Origin: Ferrimonas kyonanensis DSM 18153
GTDB taxonomy: Bacteria; Pseudomonadota; Gammaproteobacteria; Enterobacterales; Shewanellaceae
NCBI RefSeq assembly: GCF_000425405.1
Contig: NZ_KE384370.1
Coordinates: 9,714-71,946, forward strand
DNA: 62,233 nucleotides
Direction: 5' to 3'
The notes under the pieces are model-generated. The model saw only the letters and a list, made by a program, of their open reading frames with translations, was not told the origin of the DNA and did not search any database. Shown here piece by piece: positions 33,457-43,147 of this stretch (positions are counted from its first letter, which is position 1; the number at the start of each line of letters is the position of its first letter). The translations under genes and the position numbers were made by a program.

Positions 33457-33879
33457 ATGTCGTTTAATCAAATCTATGACATTGCCGGCAGCTCCTTGGC
33501 CGCGCAAAGCCTGCGATTGAATACCGTGGCCAGTAACCTGGCCAATGCCGATTCTGCCGCCGCATCGGCGGATCAGGCTTACCGTGCCGTAAAACCGGTG
33601 TTTCGCGCGGTGTATGAGCAGATGAACCAGGTCGGCCAGGTTCCCAGTGCCAGCGTCGAAGTGGCGGCGGTGGTTAACACCGACGCGCCGGTGGAGATGC
33701 GTTATGAGCCGAATCATCCCTATGCCGATGAGAAGGGCTTTGTGGCCTATTCCAATGTTAACCCCGTGGCTGAGATGGCGGACATGATGGCCGCCACACA
33801 GAGCTTCGAAGCCAGTGTCAATGTGATGAACCGGGCCCGTTCCATGCAGCAGGGCCTGCTTCAACTTGGGAGTAAATGA
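33457..33879 (+). CDS. flgC: Flagellar rod protein FlgC (lateral system)
   Basis: 140 residues. N-terminal LRLNTVASNLANADS and C-terminal EMADMMAATQSFEASVNVMN are the FlgC rod motifs. The gene lies two bases after flgB and overlaps flgD by ATGA. Confidence 0.94.
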   Translation: MSFNQIYDIAGSSLAAQSLRLNTVASNLANADSAAASADQAYRAVKPVFRAVYEQMNQVGQVPSASVEVAAVVNTDAPVEMRYEPNHPYADEKGFVAYSNVNPVAEMADMMAATQSFEASVNVMNRARSMQQGLLQLGSK

Positions 33880-34568
33880 TGAGCGTTAATGCGGTATCCG
33901 GTGCCAACGGCACCAGCGGCAACAACCAGGTTGCCCCCCAGGGTAACTCCGGGGCGGATCTCAAAAATGAGTTCATGACCCTGATGATTGCCCAGATCGA
34001 GAACCAGGACCCGACCGACCCCCTGGATGCCAACGAGTACGTAGCTCAATTGGCTCAGTTCTCCCAGGTAGAAAGCCTGGAGTACATCCGTGAGAACCAG
34101 TCCACCCAGATGACCATGATGGAGAATTCGGCCATCGTACAGTCGGCCTCATTGCTGGGCAAAGACGCCATGGTTAAGGCATCGGATTTTACCCTGGGCA
34201 GTGAGCCCATCGACGGTAAGGTCTATCTGGAGAACAACGCCGATAACCTGCAGGTTGAGGTTCTGGATGAGCGGGGTCAGGTAGTGGCGACGGTGGAGCT
34301 GGGGGCTCAGGGCAAAGGCGATGTGGGCTTTAGCATCGATCCTGAGGCGTTAGGCCTGGCTCCGGGGGAATACAGCCTCAACACCAAGGCCACCGCCGGC
34401 GACGCCAACCTGAGCGTCAATACTTTCTTATCGGCTCCCATTGAAAAGATCCATTTTGCCAGTGCGTCAGGAATGATGATGGCGGAGATGGGCAACGGCC
34501 TGGGTACGGTTTCCGTACTTGAAATCAGCGAAGTAAGCGCTAACGACACTCTGTCCGCGCAACAATAA
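33876..34568 (+). CDS. flgD: Hook cap protein FlgD (lateral system)
   Basis: 230 residues. The N-terminal signature FMTLMIAQIENQDPTDPLDA and YVAQLAQFSQVESLEY are typical. A FlgD Ig-like/tudor part follows (VEVLDERGQVVATVELGAQG). It is a scaffold for hook polymerisation, removed on completion. It starts in tandem ATGs. Confidence 0.94.
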   Translation: MMSVNAVSGANGTSGNNQVAPQGNSGADLKNEFMTLMIAQIENQDPTDPLDANEYVAQLAQFSQVESLEYIRENQSTQMTMMENSAIVQSASLLGKDAMVKASDFTLGSEPIDGKVYLENNADNLQVEVLDERGQVVATVELGAQGKGDVGFSIDPEALGLAPGEYSLNTKATAGDANLSVNTFLSAPIEKIHFASASGMMMAEMGNGLGTVSVLEISEVSANDTLSAQQ

Positions 34569-34581
34569 TCCTGAGGAAATT

Positions 34582-35784
34582 ATGTCATATAACATCGCCA
34601 TGAGCGGCCTGCGTTCCACCAACCAGGAGCTCTCCACCATCAGTAACAACATCGCCAACGCCTCCACGGCCGGATTCCGTGGCGCGCGGGCCGAGTTTGC
34701 CGCCGTTTACAACGGCGGCCAGGCCGGCGGTGTCGCCATGACCGGTGCCAGCCAGAACTTTTCCCTTGGCGGGTCTATGACCTACACCGGGCGCGAGCTG
34801 GACCTGGGGATTCAGGGCAATGGCTTCTTCATGGTGAATGGCAGCGACGGTTCCACCCTGTACAGCCGTGCCGGCATGTTTAATCAGGATGCCGAAGGCT
34901 ATGTGGTCGACCCTTATGGCAACAAGCTGCAGGGTTACCCGGTCGGTCCTACCGGTGACGTGATGACCGGTAACGTCGGCGACATCCAGGTTCAGGCCGG
35001 CTCCATTCCGGCCCAGGCGACCACCAACATCAATATGACCGCCAACCTGGACGCCCGAGTGACCGCCATTGACCCGGTGGCCAAGCCTTTTGATTCCACC
35101 GACGTCAGCACCTACCACTCTTCCAACACCGTGTCGGTGTACGACTCTCAGGGCAACGAACACGCGCTGACCCAGTATTACGTCAAAACCGCCGATAACA
35201 CCTGGAACGTGCACTACTCCGTCGATGGCACCACCCTGACCGACGTCAACAACGTCAGCTTCGATACCGACGGCAACATGACCGGCGGCGCCATCGACAA
35301 CCTGACCATTACCGGTGCCACACTGGGTACCGGCGCCAGCGACATGACCCTGGCCCTGGAGTGGAAGAACACCACCCAGTACGGCTCTGACTACAACACC
35401 TCCAGCATCGACCAGAATGGCAACACCTCCGGTGAGCTGGTCGGGGTCCGGGTGGACGAAGATGGCTTCCTGTACGGCACCTACACCAATGGTGAAGAGA
35501 AGCTGCAGGGGCAGGTGGTGCTGGCGAGCTTTACCAACCCCAATGGCCTGGAAGCGGTCAATAACACCTCATGGGCCGCCAACCAGGCCGCTGGGGCTCC
35601 CGCAGTTGGTGCCCCGGGCAGCGGCACCCTGGGCAGTGTTTCCTCCGGTTACATCGAGGGCTCCAACGTCGATCTGACCGCCGAGATGGTGAATCTGATG
35701 ACCGCCCAGCGAAACTACCAGTCCAACGCCAAGGTACTGACGGCGGCGGATACCATGAACCAGTCTCTGCTTAACGCCATCTAG
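34582..35784 (+). CDS. flgE: Flagellar hook protein FlgE (lateral system)
   Basis: 400 residues. N-terminal SYNIAMSGLRSTNQELSTIS with NNIANASTAGFRGAR, central LDLGIQGNGFFMV, and C-terminal SNVDLTAEMVNLMTAQRNYQ with SNAKVLTAADTMNQSLLN are the hook-family motifs. It builds the hook. FlgG in this cluster is shorter and has a different start, which settles which is which. Confidence 0.95.
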   Translation: MSYNIAMSGLRSTNQELSTISNNIANASTAGFRGARAEFAAVYNGGQAGGVAMTGASQNFSLGGSMTYTGRELDLGIQGNGFFMVNGSDGSTLYSRAGMFNQDAEGYVVDPYGNKLQGYPVGPTGDVMTGNVGDIQVQAGSIPAQATTNINMTANLDARVTAIDPVAKPFDSTDVSTYHSSNTVSVYDSQGNEHALTQYYVKTADNTWNVHYSVDGTTLTDVNNVSFDTDGNMTGGAIDNLTITGATLGTGASDMTLALEWKNTTQYGSDYNTSSIDQNGNTSGELVGVRVDEDGFLYGTYTNGEEKLQGQVVLASFTNPNGLEAVNNTSWAANQAAGAPAVGAPGSGTLGSVSSGYIEGSNVDLTAEMVNLMTAQRNYQSNAKVLTAADTMNQSLLNAI

Positions 35785-35791
35785 GTGACCC

Positions 35792-36508
35792 ATGGATAAG
35801 TTGCTCTATACCGCTGCCAGCGGCGCCGATCGAGTCATGGCAGCTCAGGCCCTGAGGGCCAATAACCTGTCTAATGTGGATACCGCCGGTTTCCGCGCCG
35901 ACCTGGAACGGGTTCAGGCGCTGACGGTCTCCGAGACCCGGGTGATGTCGCAGCTGGGCAGTGCCGGCATCAGTGAGAAGGGCGGCAAACTGGCCCCGAC
36001 CGGACGCACCCTGGATCTGGCCGTGGTGGAGAGTGGCTTGTTTGTGGTGCAGACCGCCGACGGTGAAGCCTATACCCGAGCCGGCCATATGGTGCTGGAT
36101 GATAACGGCCAGATGATGCTCGAAGGCCGGGTGGTGGCGGGCGTGGATGGCCCCATTGTGGTGCCGGAATACAAAGAACTGTTTGTCGGTGATGACGGCA
36201 TGGTCAGCATCACCCCCGCCGAAGGTGGACTGATTGAAGAGATCGGTCAGTTGAAACTGGTGGACGCGCCATTGGCCGACATGGTCAAAGGCCTGGATGG
36301 GCTGCTGCGCCCCGCCGATGGCGTCCCTCTGCCCGCCGACGGTCAGGTGCGACTGGTGAGTGGTTTCCTGGAAGGCAGCAACGTCGACGCGGTTCGCGAA
36401 TTGGTGGCGTCGATGGATCTCAGCCGCCAGTTTGAAGTTCAGATTAAGTTAATGAAAAGCGCAGAGACCCTGGCCAAGTCCGGGAATCGTCTGCTAGCTA
36501 ACGTATAA
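35792..36508 (+). CDS. flgF: Flagellar rod protein FlgF (lateral system)
   Basis: 238 residues. MDKLLYTAASGADRVMAAQA is the typical FlgF opening. RTLDLAVVESGLFVVQTADG and SNVDAVRELVASMDLSRQFE follow. It is a proximal rod subunit between hook and distal rod genes. Confidence 0.94.
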   Translation: MDKLLYTAASGADRVMAAQALRANNLSNVDTAGFRADLERVQALTVSETRVMSQLGSAGISEKGGKLAPTGRTLDLAVVESGLFVVQTADGEAYTRAGHMVLDDNGQMMLEGRVVAGVDGPIVVPEYKELFVGDDGMVSITPAEGGLIEEIGQLKLVDAPLADMVKGLDGLLRPADGVPLPADGQVRLVSGFLEGSNVDAVRELVASMDLSRQFEVQIKLMKSAETLAKSGNRLLANV

Positions 36509-36518
36509 GGGAGATACC

Positions 36519-37304
36519 ATGAGCTCTGCTTTGTGGATCAGTAAAACCGGCCTGACGGCCCAAGACACCAAGATGACGGCCATTGCCAACAACCTGGCCA
36601 ACGTCAACACCACCGGCTTTAAGCGTGACCGGGTGGCATTCAACGATCTGTTCTACCAGGTGCAGCGACAGCCCGGTGGCCAGATTGATGAACTCAACGA
36701 CCTGCCTTCCGGCCTGCAACTGGGTACCGGTGTGCGGGTGGCGGGCACCCAGAAGGTGTTCACCACCGGTGCCATGGTCACCACCGAACAGCAGTTGGAC
36801 ATGGCCATCGAAGGCCAGGGCTTTTTCCAGGTGGAGTTACCCACCGGCGATCTGGCTTACACCCGTGACGGCCAGTTTTATCGCAATGCCGACGGCATGA
36901 TGGTGACCGCCGGCGGACTGCCGATGGTGCCGCAGATCACCATTCCCGAAGAAGCGCTGACGGTGACCATCGGTACCGATGGCCGGGTTACGGCGCAAAT
37001 TGCCGGCCAGGCGGAAGGCGAGGAGTTGGGGCAGATTACGCTGGTGAACTTCATCAATGCCGCCGGTCTGGAAGCCATGGGCGACAACCTCTATAGCGAG
37101 ACCGGAGCCTCCGGTGTGGCGGTAGAAGGGGTGGCCGGTGAGCAAGGCATGGGCACCCTACGCCAGGGGGCGCTGGAAGGGGCCAACGTTAATGTGGTGG
37201 AAGAGATGGTAGAGATGATCTCGACTCAGCGGGCGTACGAAATGAACGCCAAGGTGCTGACCGCTTCCGATGAAATGATGCAGTTCCTGAATCAGACCGT
37301 ATAA
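36519..37304 (+). CDS. flgG: Flagellar distal rod protein FlgG (lateral system)
   Basis: 261 residues, the standard FlgG size. It opens MSSALWISKTGLTAQDTKMT, then IANNLANVNTTGFKRDRVAF, and ends ANVNVVEEMVEMISTQRAYE. It builds the distal rod to a set length through the periplasm. Confidence 0.95.
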   Translation: MSSALWISKTGLTAQDTKMTAIANNLANVNTTGFKRDRVAFNDLFYQVQRQPGGQIDELNDLPSGLQLGTGVRVAGTQKVFTTGAMVTTEQQLDMAIEGQGFFQVELPTGDLAYTRDGQFYRNADGMMVTAGGLPMVPQITIPEEALTVTIGTDGRVTAQIAGQAEGEELGQITLVNFINAAGLEAMGDNLYSETGASGVAVEGVAGEQGMGTLRQGALEGANVNVVEEMVEMISTQRAYEMNAKVLTASDEMMQFLNQTV

Positions 37305-37314
37305 GGAGTTGGCC

Positions 37315-37983
37315 GTGAGAGTTTGGATTGCCGTGTTGTTGCTGACCCTGCTTGGGGGCTGTGCGTCTCACTTTCCTGAGGCCGAGCCTCAGCCGAATGC
37401 CAAGGAGTGGGCGCCGCCGACCATCGACTACAGCCTGCCGAACGCCGAAAACGGCAGCCTGTACCGCCCGGGCTACATGCTGACCCTGTTCAAAGACAAG
37501 CGTGCTTACCGCGAGGGTGACATCCTGACCGTCAACCTGGATGAGCGCACTCAGGCCAGCAAAAAGGCCGACACCTCCACCAGCAAAAGCACCAACCTCA
37601 AGGCCAATGGCGAGGCGGCCTTTGGCAGTGGCGACAGCTACTCCGGCAGTGGCGCCATGGGGACCGGTCACGAATACAGCGGCAATGGCAGCTCCAGCCA
37701 GCAAAACCAGCTGACCGGATCCATCACCGTGACGGTGGCTAAGGTGATGCCCAATGGGGTGCTGTTGATTCGGGGGGAGAAGTGGCTGCGTCTAAACCAG
37801 GGCGATGAGTACCTGCGTCTGGTAGGACTGATTCGAACCGACGACATCGACACCCAAAACAACCTGTCATCGCAGCGCATTGCCGATGCCCGCATCATCT
37901 ACGGCGGCAAGGGTGCCATCGCAGACAGCAACGCCATGGGCTGGGCGGCGCGTTACTTCAATAGCCCCTGGTTTCCAATGTAG
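37315..37983 (+). CDS. flgH: Flagellar L-ring lipoprotein FlgH (lateral system)
   Basis: 222 residues from the GTG at 37315, which has AAGGAG six bases upstream and is better placed than a TTG two codons earlier. Lipobox LGGC after [13 protein letters not shown]. The FlgH motifs [40 protein letters not shown] and [20 protein letters not shown] are all present. It forms the bushing in the outer membrane. Confidence 0.94.
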   Translation: MRVWIAVLLLTLLGGCASHFPEAEPQPNAKEWAPPTIDYSLPNAENGSLYRPGYMLTLFKDKRAYREGDILTVNLDERTQASKKADTSTSKSTNLKANGEAAFGSGDSYSGSGAMGTGHEYSGNGSSSQQNQLTGSITVTVAKVMPNGVLLIRGEKWLRLNQGDEYLRLVGLIRTDDIDTQNNLSSQRIADARIIYGGKGAIADSNAMGWAARYFNSPWFPM

Positions 37984-37991
37984 GACCCGCT

Positions 37992-39092
37992 ATGCGAATC
38001 TTTTTGACCCTGATAATGATGCTGGCGCTGCCGGTGTCGGCTGAGCTGCAAACCCGACAGATGATGGACCTGGTGGATGTCCAGGGGATTCGGGACAACC
38101 AATTGGTGGGGTATGGCCTGGTGGTGGGCTTAACCGGCACCGGCGATAAGAGCCAGGTGAAGTTCACCAGTCAGTCGGTGGTTAACATGCTCAAGCAGTT
38201 CGGGGTTCAGCTGGACAGCAATTCCAATCCCAAGCTGAAAAACGTGGCGGCGGTGGCGATTCATGCCACGGTACCGCCCCTGGCCAGCCCGGGTCAGCAG
38301 TTGGACGTTACCGTGTCCTCCATCGGCGACGCCAAGAGCCTGCGTGGCGGCACGCTGTTGCTGACGCCGCTGCGAGGTGTGGATGGCGAAGTGTACGCGG
38401 TTGCCCAGGGCAACCTGGTGGTGGGCGGCATCTCTGCCGAGGGTCGCAACGGCACTTCGGTCACGGTGAACGTGCCCACCGTGGGCACCATTCCCAGCGG
38501 CGCCCTGCTGGAGCAATCGATTCCCAGCACCTTTGGCGCCAACAGCGACATTGTCCTGAATCTAAAACGGCAGAGTTTCAAGACCGCCCGCAACGTCGAG
38601 CGGGCCATCAACGATACCTTTGGCCCGGATGTGGCCAGAGCCCAAAGCAATGCCAAGGTGTTGGTGCACGCCCCCAAGGACCTGCGCCAGCGCGTGACCT
38701 TTATGTCGATGCTGGAGGAGCTGGAGGTTCAGCCTGGACGGCGCCCTGCCCGAGTGGTGTTTAACAGCCGCACCGGAACCGTGGTGATGGGGGCCGATGT
38801 CAAGGTACATAAGGCTGCTGTCAGCCATGGTCATCTGACGGTGGCCATTACCGAGCAACCCGTGGTCAGCCAGCCCGGCGCCTTCGCCGGTGGCCAGACT
38901 ACGGTAACCAACAACAGCAGCATCGACATCAGCCAGGGGCAGAAGCCGATGTTTGTCTGGCCGGAAGGCACCTCTCTGGAGACCATCGTCAAGGCGGTCA
39001 ATTCTCTCGGTGCCGCACCGGCGGATCTGATGGCCATATTGCAAGCGCTGGATGAAGCCGGGGCCCTGGACGCTGAACTGGTGGTGATGTGA
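37992..39092 (+). CDS. flgI: Flagellar P-ring protein FlgI (lateral system)
   Basis: 366 residues with a signal peptide ([17 protein letters not shown]). It has the FlgI signatures [39 protein letters not shown] and [20 protein letters not shown]. It is the peptidoglycan-layer ring, folded with help from FlgA. Confidence 0.95.
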   Translation: MRIFLTLIMMLALPVSAELQTRQMMDLVDVQGIRDNQLVGYGLVVGLTGTGDKSQVKFTSQSVVNMLKQFGVQLDSNSNPKLKNVAAVAIHATVPPLASPGQQLDVTVSSIGDAKSLRGGTLLLTPLRGVDGEVYAVAQGNLVVGGISAEGRNGTSVTVNVPTVGTIPSGALLEQSIPSTFGANSDIVLNLKRQSFKTARNVERAINDTFGPDVARAQSNAKVLVHAPKDLRQRVTFMSMLEELEVQPGRRPARVVFNSRTGTVVMGADVKVHKAAVSHGHLTVAITEQPVVSQPGAFAGGQTTVTNNSSIDISQGQKPMFVWPEGTSLETIVKAVNSLGAAPADLMAILQALDEAGALDAELVVM

Positions 39093-39496
39093 TGGAAGTG
39101 ATGGCAAATCAAGGTTACCTGGGACGGCTGGATGCCAGCCAGATTGTGGCCCAGCATGGTCAGCAGGGCGCGATTCGTGCCGTCAGTGAGCAGTTTGAAG
39201 CCCAGTTCCTGCAGACGGTGCTCAAGCACATGCGGGCGGCTTCGGACGTTCTGGCTGACGAAGACAGCCCGCTGTCGTCGCAGAACGACGGGGTGTACCG
39301 GGATCTGTATGACGGTGAGCTGGCGTTGTCTCTGAGCGGTAAGGCCAACACCGGGTTGGTGGAGGCACTGACCCGGCAATTAGGCGGCCAATTAAAGTCG
39401 CAGCCTGATGGGGTCGCTGTATCACAGCAGCAACCCACAACCGCTGCCATGCAGCAAGCGGTGATACTCCCTTTTGTGGCTAAGGAACCCCGATGA
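39092..39496 (+). CDS. flgJ: Short FlgJ rod-cap protein without muramidase domain (lateral system)
   Basis: 134 residues. It has only the N-terminal rod-binding domain (EQFEAQFLQTVLKHMRAASD, SQNDGVYRDLYDGELALSLS). The glucosaminidase domain of two-domain FlgJ proteins of about 310 residues is absent. There is room for nothing else, since flgK starts inside the stop codon (ATGA). A separate peptidoglycan hydrolase, not seen here, would have to open the wall for this rod. Confidence 0.9.
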   Translation: MEVMANQGYLGRLDASQIVAQHGQQGAIRAVSEQFEAQFLQTVLKHMRAASDVLADEDSPLSSQNDGVYRDLYDGELALSLSGKANTGLVEALTRQLGGQLKSQPDGVAVSQQQPTTAAMQQAVILPFVAKEPR

Positions 39497-40863
39497 GTAA
39501 CATGATCAATATAGGCTTGTCCGGCCTGCTGGCCAGTCAGTCCGCCTTGTCGGTCACCTCCAACAACATTGCTAATGCCAACGTGGCCGGGTATTCACGT
39601 CAGCAGGCGATGCTGGCCACCGTCTCAGGCGGCGCCTATGGCAACGGGGTGGCGGTAACCGGTGTGCGGCGCATCGCCGATCAGTACCTGGTGGACCAGG
39701 TGTGGTCTAACGCCAGTAACTCCGAGTTTCATGCGGTGCAGAAAAGCTATTTCGGTCAGGTGGAGCAGATCTTTGGTTCCGAAGGGTCAGACATCTCTGC
39801 CGGCCTGGACCAGTTGTACGCGGCTCTGAATGCGAACCTGCTGGCGCCCGATGACATCGCCACCCGCCAGTCCGCTTTGAATGAAGCAGAAGGCTTAGCA
39901 CTGAGGTTCAATGCCGTCAACGATGGTGTTCAGAGCCAGTTTGACCAGATTGAGAGCCAGTTGGGCGCCTCGGTGGTTGAGGCCAATGTGCATTTGGGGC
40001 AGATCGCCCGCCTCAACAGCGAAGTGAAATCTCACGGTGGGGTGGAAACCGCGCCGCCGGAGTTGCTGGATGAGCGTGATAACGTCATCGCCGAGCTGTC
40101 GAAGTTGATGGACGTGAGCGTGTCTGAAAACAAAGACGGTACCCTGAATGTGGCGCTGTCTCAGGGACAGCCGCTGGTGGTGGGGTCGACGGCGGCCGAG
40201 CTGTCGTTGGCACCGGATCCGGCCAACCCGGAGTTCGGCCTGTTGTCGCTCAGTTTTGGCGACAACCAGTTTTCCCTGGATGAGGGCATCGAAGGCAGCA
40301 TGGGATCACTGCTGGATTACCGCGACAACAGCCTCAAAGACTCCAAGGCGTTTATCGATGAACTGGCCCAGCAGATTGCCGATGAGATGAATACCGTATT
40401 GATGGCTGGCACCGATCTTGACGGCAACCCGCCGACCCAGGATCTGTTCAGTTATGATCCGGTTAATCCCGCCGGTACCCTGAAGGTCACCGACGGGTTT
40501 ACGGCGGACAAACTCGCTTTTGCCAAGGATGGCACGCCCGGCGATAACAGCAATCTTAAGGACCTGATCGATTTGGCCAATAAGCCGCTGACCTTTGTCT
40601 CCCTGGGACTGGAAAGTACCATGGGCGACGCCTTTGCCTCCAAGATGGGGCAGCTGGGATCGTCCAGCCAGCAGGCTAAATTGAATGCCGATTCTTCGGA
40701 GCAGTCGCTGATTCGAGCCCAGAGTGACTGGGCCGGCGTCAGCGGTGTCAATACCGATGAAGAGGGGGCTAACCTGATTTTGTATCAGCAGGCGTATCAG
40801 TCGAATGCCAAGGTGATCTCCACCGCCGATCAACTGTTCCAAACCGTACTGCAAGCATTTTAA
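39493..40863 (+). CDS. flgK: Hook-filament junction protein FlgK (lateral system)
   Basis: 456 residues, on the short side of the family. The N-terminal motifs INIGLSGLLASQSALSVTSN and NIANANVAGYSRQQ and the C-terminal EEGANLILYQQAYQSNAKVI settle it. It is the first hook-filament junction protein, chaperoned by FlgN. It overlaps flgJ. Confidence 0.95.
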   Translation: MSNMINIGLSGLLASQSALSVTSNNIANANVAGYSRQQAMLATVSGGAYGNGVAVTGVRRIADQYLVDQVWSNASNSEFHAVQKSYFGQVEQIFGSEGSDISAGLDQLYAALNANLLAPDDIATRQSALNEAEGLALRFNAVNDGVQSQFDQIESQLGASVVEANVHLGQIARLNSEVKSHGGVETAPPELLDERDNVIAELSKLMDVSVSENKDGTLNVALSQGQPLVVGSTAAELSLAPDPANPEFGLLSLSFGDNQFSLDEGIEGSMGSLLDYRDNSLKDSKAFIDELAQQIADEMNTVLMAGTDLDGNPPTQDLFSYDPVNPAGTLKVTDGFTADKLAFAKDGTPGDNSNLKDLIDLANKPLTFVSLGLESTMGDAFASKMGQLGSSSQQAKLNADSSEQSLIRAQSDWAGVSGVNTDEEGANLILYQQAYQSNAKVISTADQLFQTVLQAF

Positions 40864-40872
40864 GGAGAGGGG

Positions 40873-41790
40873 ATGCGAGTCTCTAACCAACAGCTGTATC
40901 TGAATAACATGTACAGCATGCAAAATAACTCCAATAACTTGGGCGAGCTGTTGCAGAAAATGGCCTATGGCAAGAGCATTCTCAAGCCATCGGATGATCC
41001 CATCGGTGCGGTGCAAGTGATGACGGTGGCGCGGGATCAGGCGGCCACCAGCCAGTACGTGGACAACATCGGCGCCCTGTCCGACAGCCTGGATCGCAGT
41101 GAAAGCTACTTGACCAGCATGATCGACATTCAGAATCGAATGCGGGAGATCATCACCTCCACCGGCAACGGCTCGTTGTCCACCGAGGACCGTCAGGCCT
41201 ACGCCGATGAGTTGACCGAGTTGCAGGAAGCCATGGTGGACATGGCCAATGCCAAGGATGACAAAGGCAACTACATCTTCTCCGGCAACGAGACCGATAC
41301 GGCACCGGTGACCAAGGATGCCTCTGGCAAGTATGTCTACAGTGGTGACAGCAATACTCGAGAGGTGCAGGTCTCTGACTCCACCTGGATCACGGCCAAC
41401 AGTGGCGGTGATGAACTGTTCTTCAATAACGCCAGTGATGACATCTTCAATGGCCTGAGTGATTACATTGCGGCTTTGGAGGACCCGACATTGGGGCCGG
41501 GTGATCCCACTTTCGATGGCCAACACGCCGGAATGCTGTCTACCCTGGATGACACCCTTACCAGCATCAGTGGTGTGGTGACCAGCATTGGTGGCCGCCA
41601 GAACAGCCTGGAGCTGATTGAGTCCTCCCACGCCGACATGATGCTGTTCAACGAACAGCTGATGGGAGAGGTGTCCGGCCTGGATTATGCCGAGGCCCAG
41701 ACTGAATATGAAAACTCACTGGTGGCAATGAAAATTGCCCAGCAGAGTTACGTGAAGATTGCTCAGTTGTCTCTGTTTAACGAGATGTAA
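40873..41790 (+). CDS. flgL: Hook-filament junction protein FlgL (lateral system)
   Basis: 305 residues. The opening MRVSNQQLYLNNMYSMQNNS, KPSDDPIGAVQVMTVARDQA and the C-terminal YAEAQTEYENSLVAMKIAQQ are FlgL motifs. It is flagellin-related but ends in the FlgL pattern and lacks the flagellin C-terminus, so it should not be taken for the missing flagellin. Confidence 0.93.
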   Translation: MRVSNQQLYLNNMYSMQNNSNNLGELLQKMAYGKSILKPSDDPIGAVQVMTVARDQAATSQYVDNIGALSDSLDRSESYLTSMIDIQNRMREIITSTGNGSLSTEDRQAYADELTELQEAMVDMANAKDDKGNYIFSGNETDTAPVTKDASGKYVYSGDSNTREVQVSDSTWITANSGGDELFFNNASDDIFNGLSDYIAALEDPTLGPGDPTFDGQHAGMLSTLDDTLTSISGVVTSIGGRQNSLELIESSHADMMLFNEQLMGEVSGLDYAEAQTEYENSLVAMKIAQQSYVKIAQLSLFNEM

Positions 41791-41798
41791 GGTAGACC

Positions 41799-42818
41799 AT
41801 GCTTACCCGGGTTTCAGACTCTCTACTTACCCCAGTCGGTCCTCAGCAGCGGCCGGGACCGGCTTCGACGGTGGCCAGCAAGACCGAGGGCGACCGCCGC
41901 CGGCCGACGCCGGCTACGCCGCTGTCCCGGCACCGGCTGCGTTGTTACCAGCAGTGGGAGCGGGTGACCCGGGAGCATCAGCAGGTGGTGTACGCTCAGG
42001 TGGCGGAAGCCACCCTGAGCCGAGTCTGGCGCCTGGCTTGCCAATTGCAAAAGTTGGTGGAGCAGGGAATCGCACATCAGCAACTGTCCCAAAGCGCCAA
42101 GATGCAGGCCCTGGCCGAGCGGCTGGCTCAGATTCCGGGCCAGTACCGGGGCCGGCCACTGTTGGACGTTCGAATGACGCTGATTCCGCTCAATGGAGAG
42201 CCGGCACCGCGGCTGTGCCAGTTGAAGTCGGTGCCATTGCTGGCTTCCCGCCCTCGGGACGAGCTGGTGGAGATGAAGCTGGGTGAGCAATGGCTACAGA
42301 TGAGGTTGCCCGCCAATGCTTCGTCGGCAGAACTAGAAGCCGTGGTGCGCCAGGCGTTAATGCCTGTTGGCATCGAGCTCAGCGTTGAACAGGGCGTCGC
42401 TCGGTTCAGCGTGCCATCGGCGCTGTGGACGTCGTTGCAGGGCCAGGTGGCCATGCGCGGTCAGGGCCAACGTCTGCCTGCGGGCGAGCTGCGGCCGATA
42501 CGCCTGTTGGAGCGATTTCACTGGCAGGACCCTCGAGGTTGGCGCTTTACCTCTGTCGATGAGATGAAGCAGAGCTTACCGAAAATTCAGGGTGTCGTGG
42601 CCAAGTTGGCCCGCCAGTTGACGATGACCCAGGGCGTTCAAGCGCAGATGCAGCAGACGTTGAACTCTGCGGATGGAGGCTTGATGGAGCATGAGGTGGA
42701 CTCGCAGCTGCAACGGTTGCAGGTTCTGTTGAATCCCGGTGGGTTTCATCAGCGGATGAAGAGTTTGATGGCCCAGGCGAACGCCAGCCGCAATCAGACT
42801 CAATCACTGCTTTACTGA
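41799..42818 (+). CDS. Uncharacterised protein in the lafW position
   Basis: 339 residues, Gln/Arg/Leu-rich and mostly helical, with no signal peptide or membrane helix. I recognise no domain. It follows flgL by eight bases on the same transcript, which is where lateral and Flag-2 clusters carry lafW, a putative hook-associated gene. The C-terminal third is predicted coiled coil (LARQLTMTQGVQAQMQQTLN), compatible with an axial, chaperone or export-related role. Function unknown. Confidence 0.7.
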   Translation: MLTRVSDSLLTPVGPQQRPGPASTVASKTEGDRRRPTPATPLSRHRLRCYQQWERVTREHQQVVYAQVAEATLSRVWRLACQLQKLVEQGIAHQQLSQSAKMQALAERLAQIPGQYRGRPLLDVRMTLIPLNGEPAPRLCQLKSVPLLASRPRDELVEMKLGEQWLQMRLPANASSAELEAVVRQALMPVGIELSVEQGVARFSVPSALWTSLQGQVAMRGQGQRLPAGELRPIRLLERFHWQDPRGWRFTSVDEMKQSLPKIQGVVAKLARQLTMTQGVQAQMQQTLNSADGGLMEHEVDSQLQRLQVLLNPGGFHQRMKSLMAQANASRNQTQSLLY

Positions 42819-43009
42819 AACAGGCGCTTTAGTTCACCACACTCCTGCTCATCCACCACTCCCTGTTGCTGCATCTGTTCCAGGTGATCCAGAAAGCCGG
42901 ACAAGTCTCTCGGTGCCGCTCTCGCCTCAGTGGGGCGAGGGCCGTTGGTAAATGCAAAAGCCAGACCCGCAATCAGGGCGCCAATACCCAGCAACTCAAT
43001 CAGTGCCAT
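42812..43009 (-). CDS. Small membrane protein with a SHOCT-like tail
   Basis: 65 residues. One N-terminal membrane helix (LIELLGIGALIAGLAFAF), a proline-rich linker, then a short helical-hairpin tail (FLDHLEQMQQQGVVDEQECG) that resembles the SHOCT domain of oligomerising small proteins. It reads against all its neighbours and overlaps the end of the previous gene by seven bases. Its composition and domain logic argue that it is real; conservation would decide it. Confidence 0.5.
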   Translation of the reverse strand: MALIELLGIGALIAGLAFAFTNGPRPTEARAAPRDLSGFLDHLEQMQQQGVVDEQECGELKRLFQ

Positions 43010-43107
43010 GAAGCTATCCCGGTGATGAAATTTCCATCATTGTCGCAAGTGCATGGTGACTTTTCAAGATAAAAACTTGTTTATTTTCATGGGGTAAGCC
43101 TTTGTTT

Positions 43108-43147
43108 GGCGATCGTTTGCGATCGCCAATTTGATCCCGATGGGATC
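43108..43147. repeat. Two adjacent hairpins
   Basis: GGCGATCG-TTTG-CGATCGCC at 43108-43127 and GATCCC-GAT-GGGATC at 43133-43147. Neither is followed by a T run on either strand, so terminators are unlikely. They may be protein-binding or RNA-structure elements. Confidence 0.45.

Noticed and set aside
40873-41790. flgL as a possible flagellin
   Set aside because: It is flagellin-related, but its length, opening and C-terminus fit FlgL, and it follows flgK directly.
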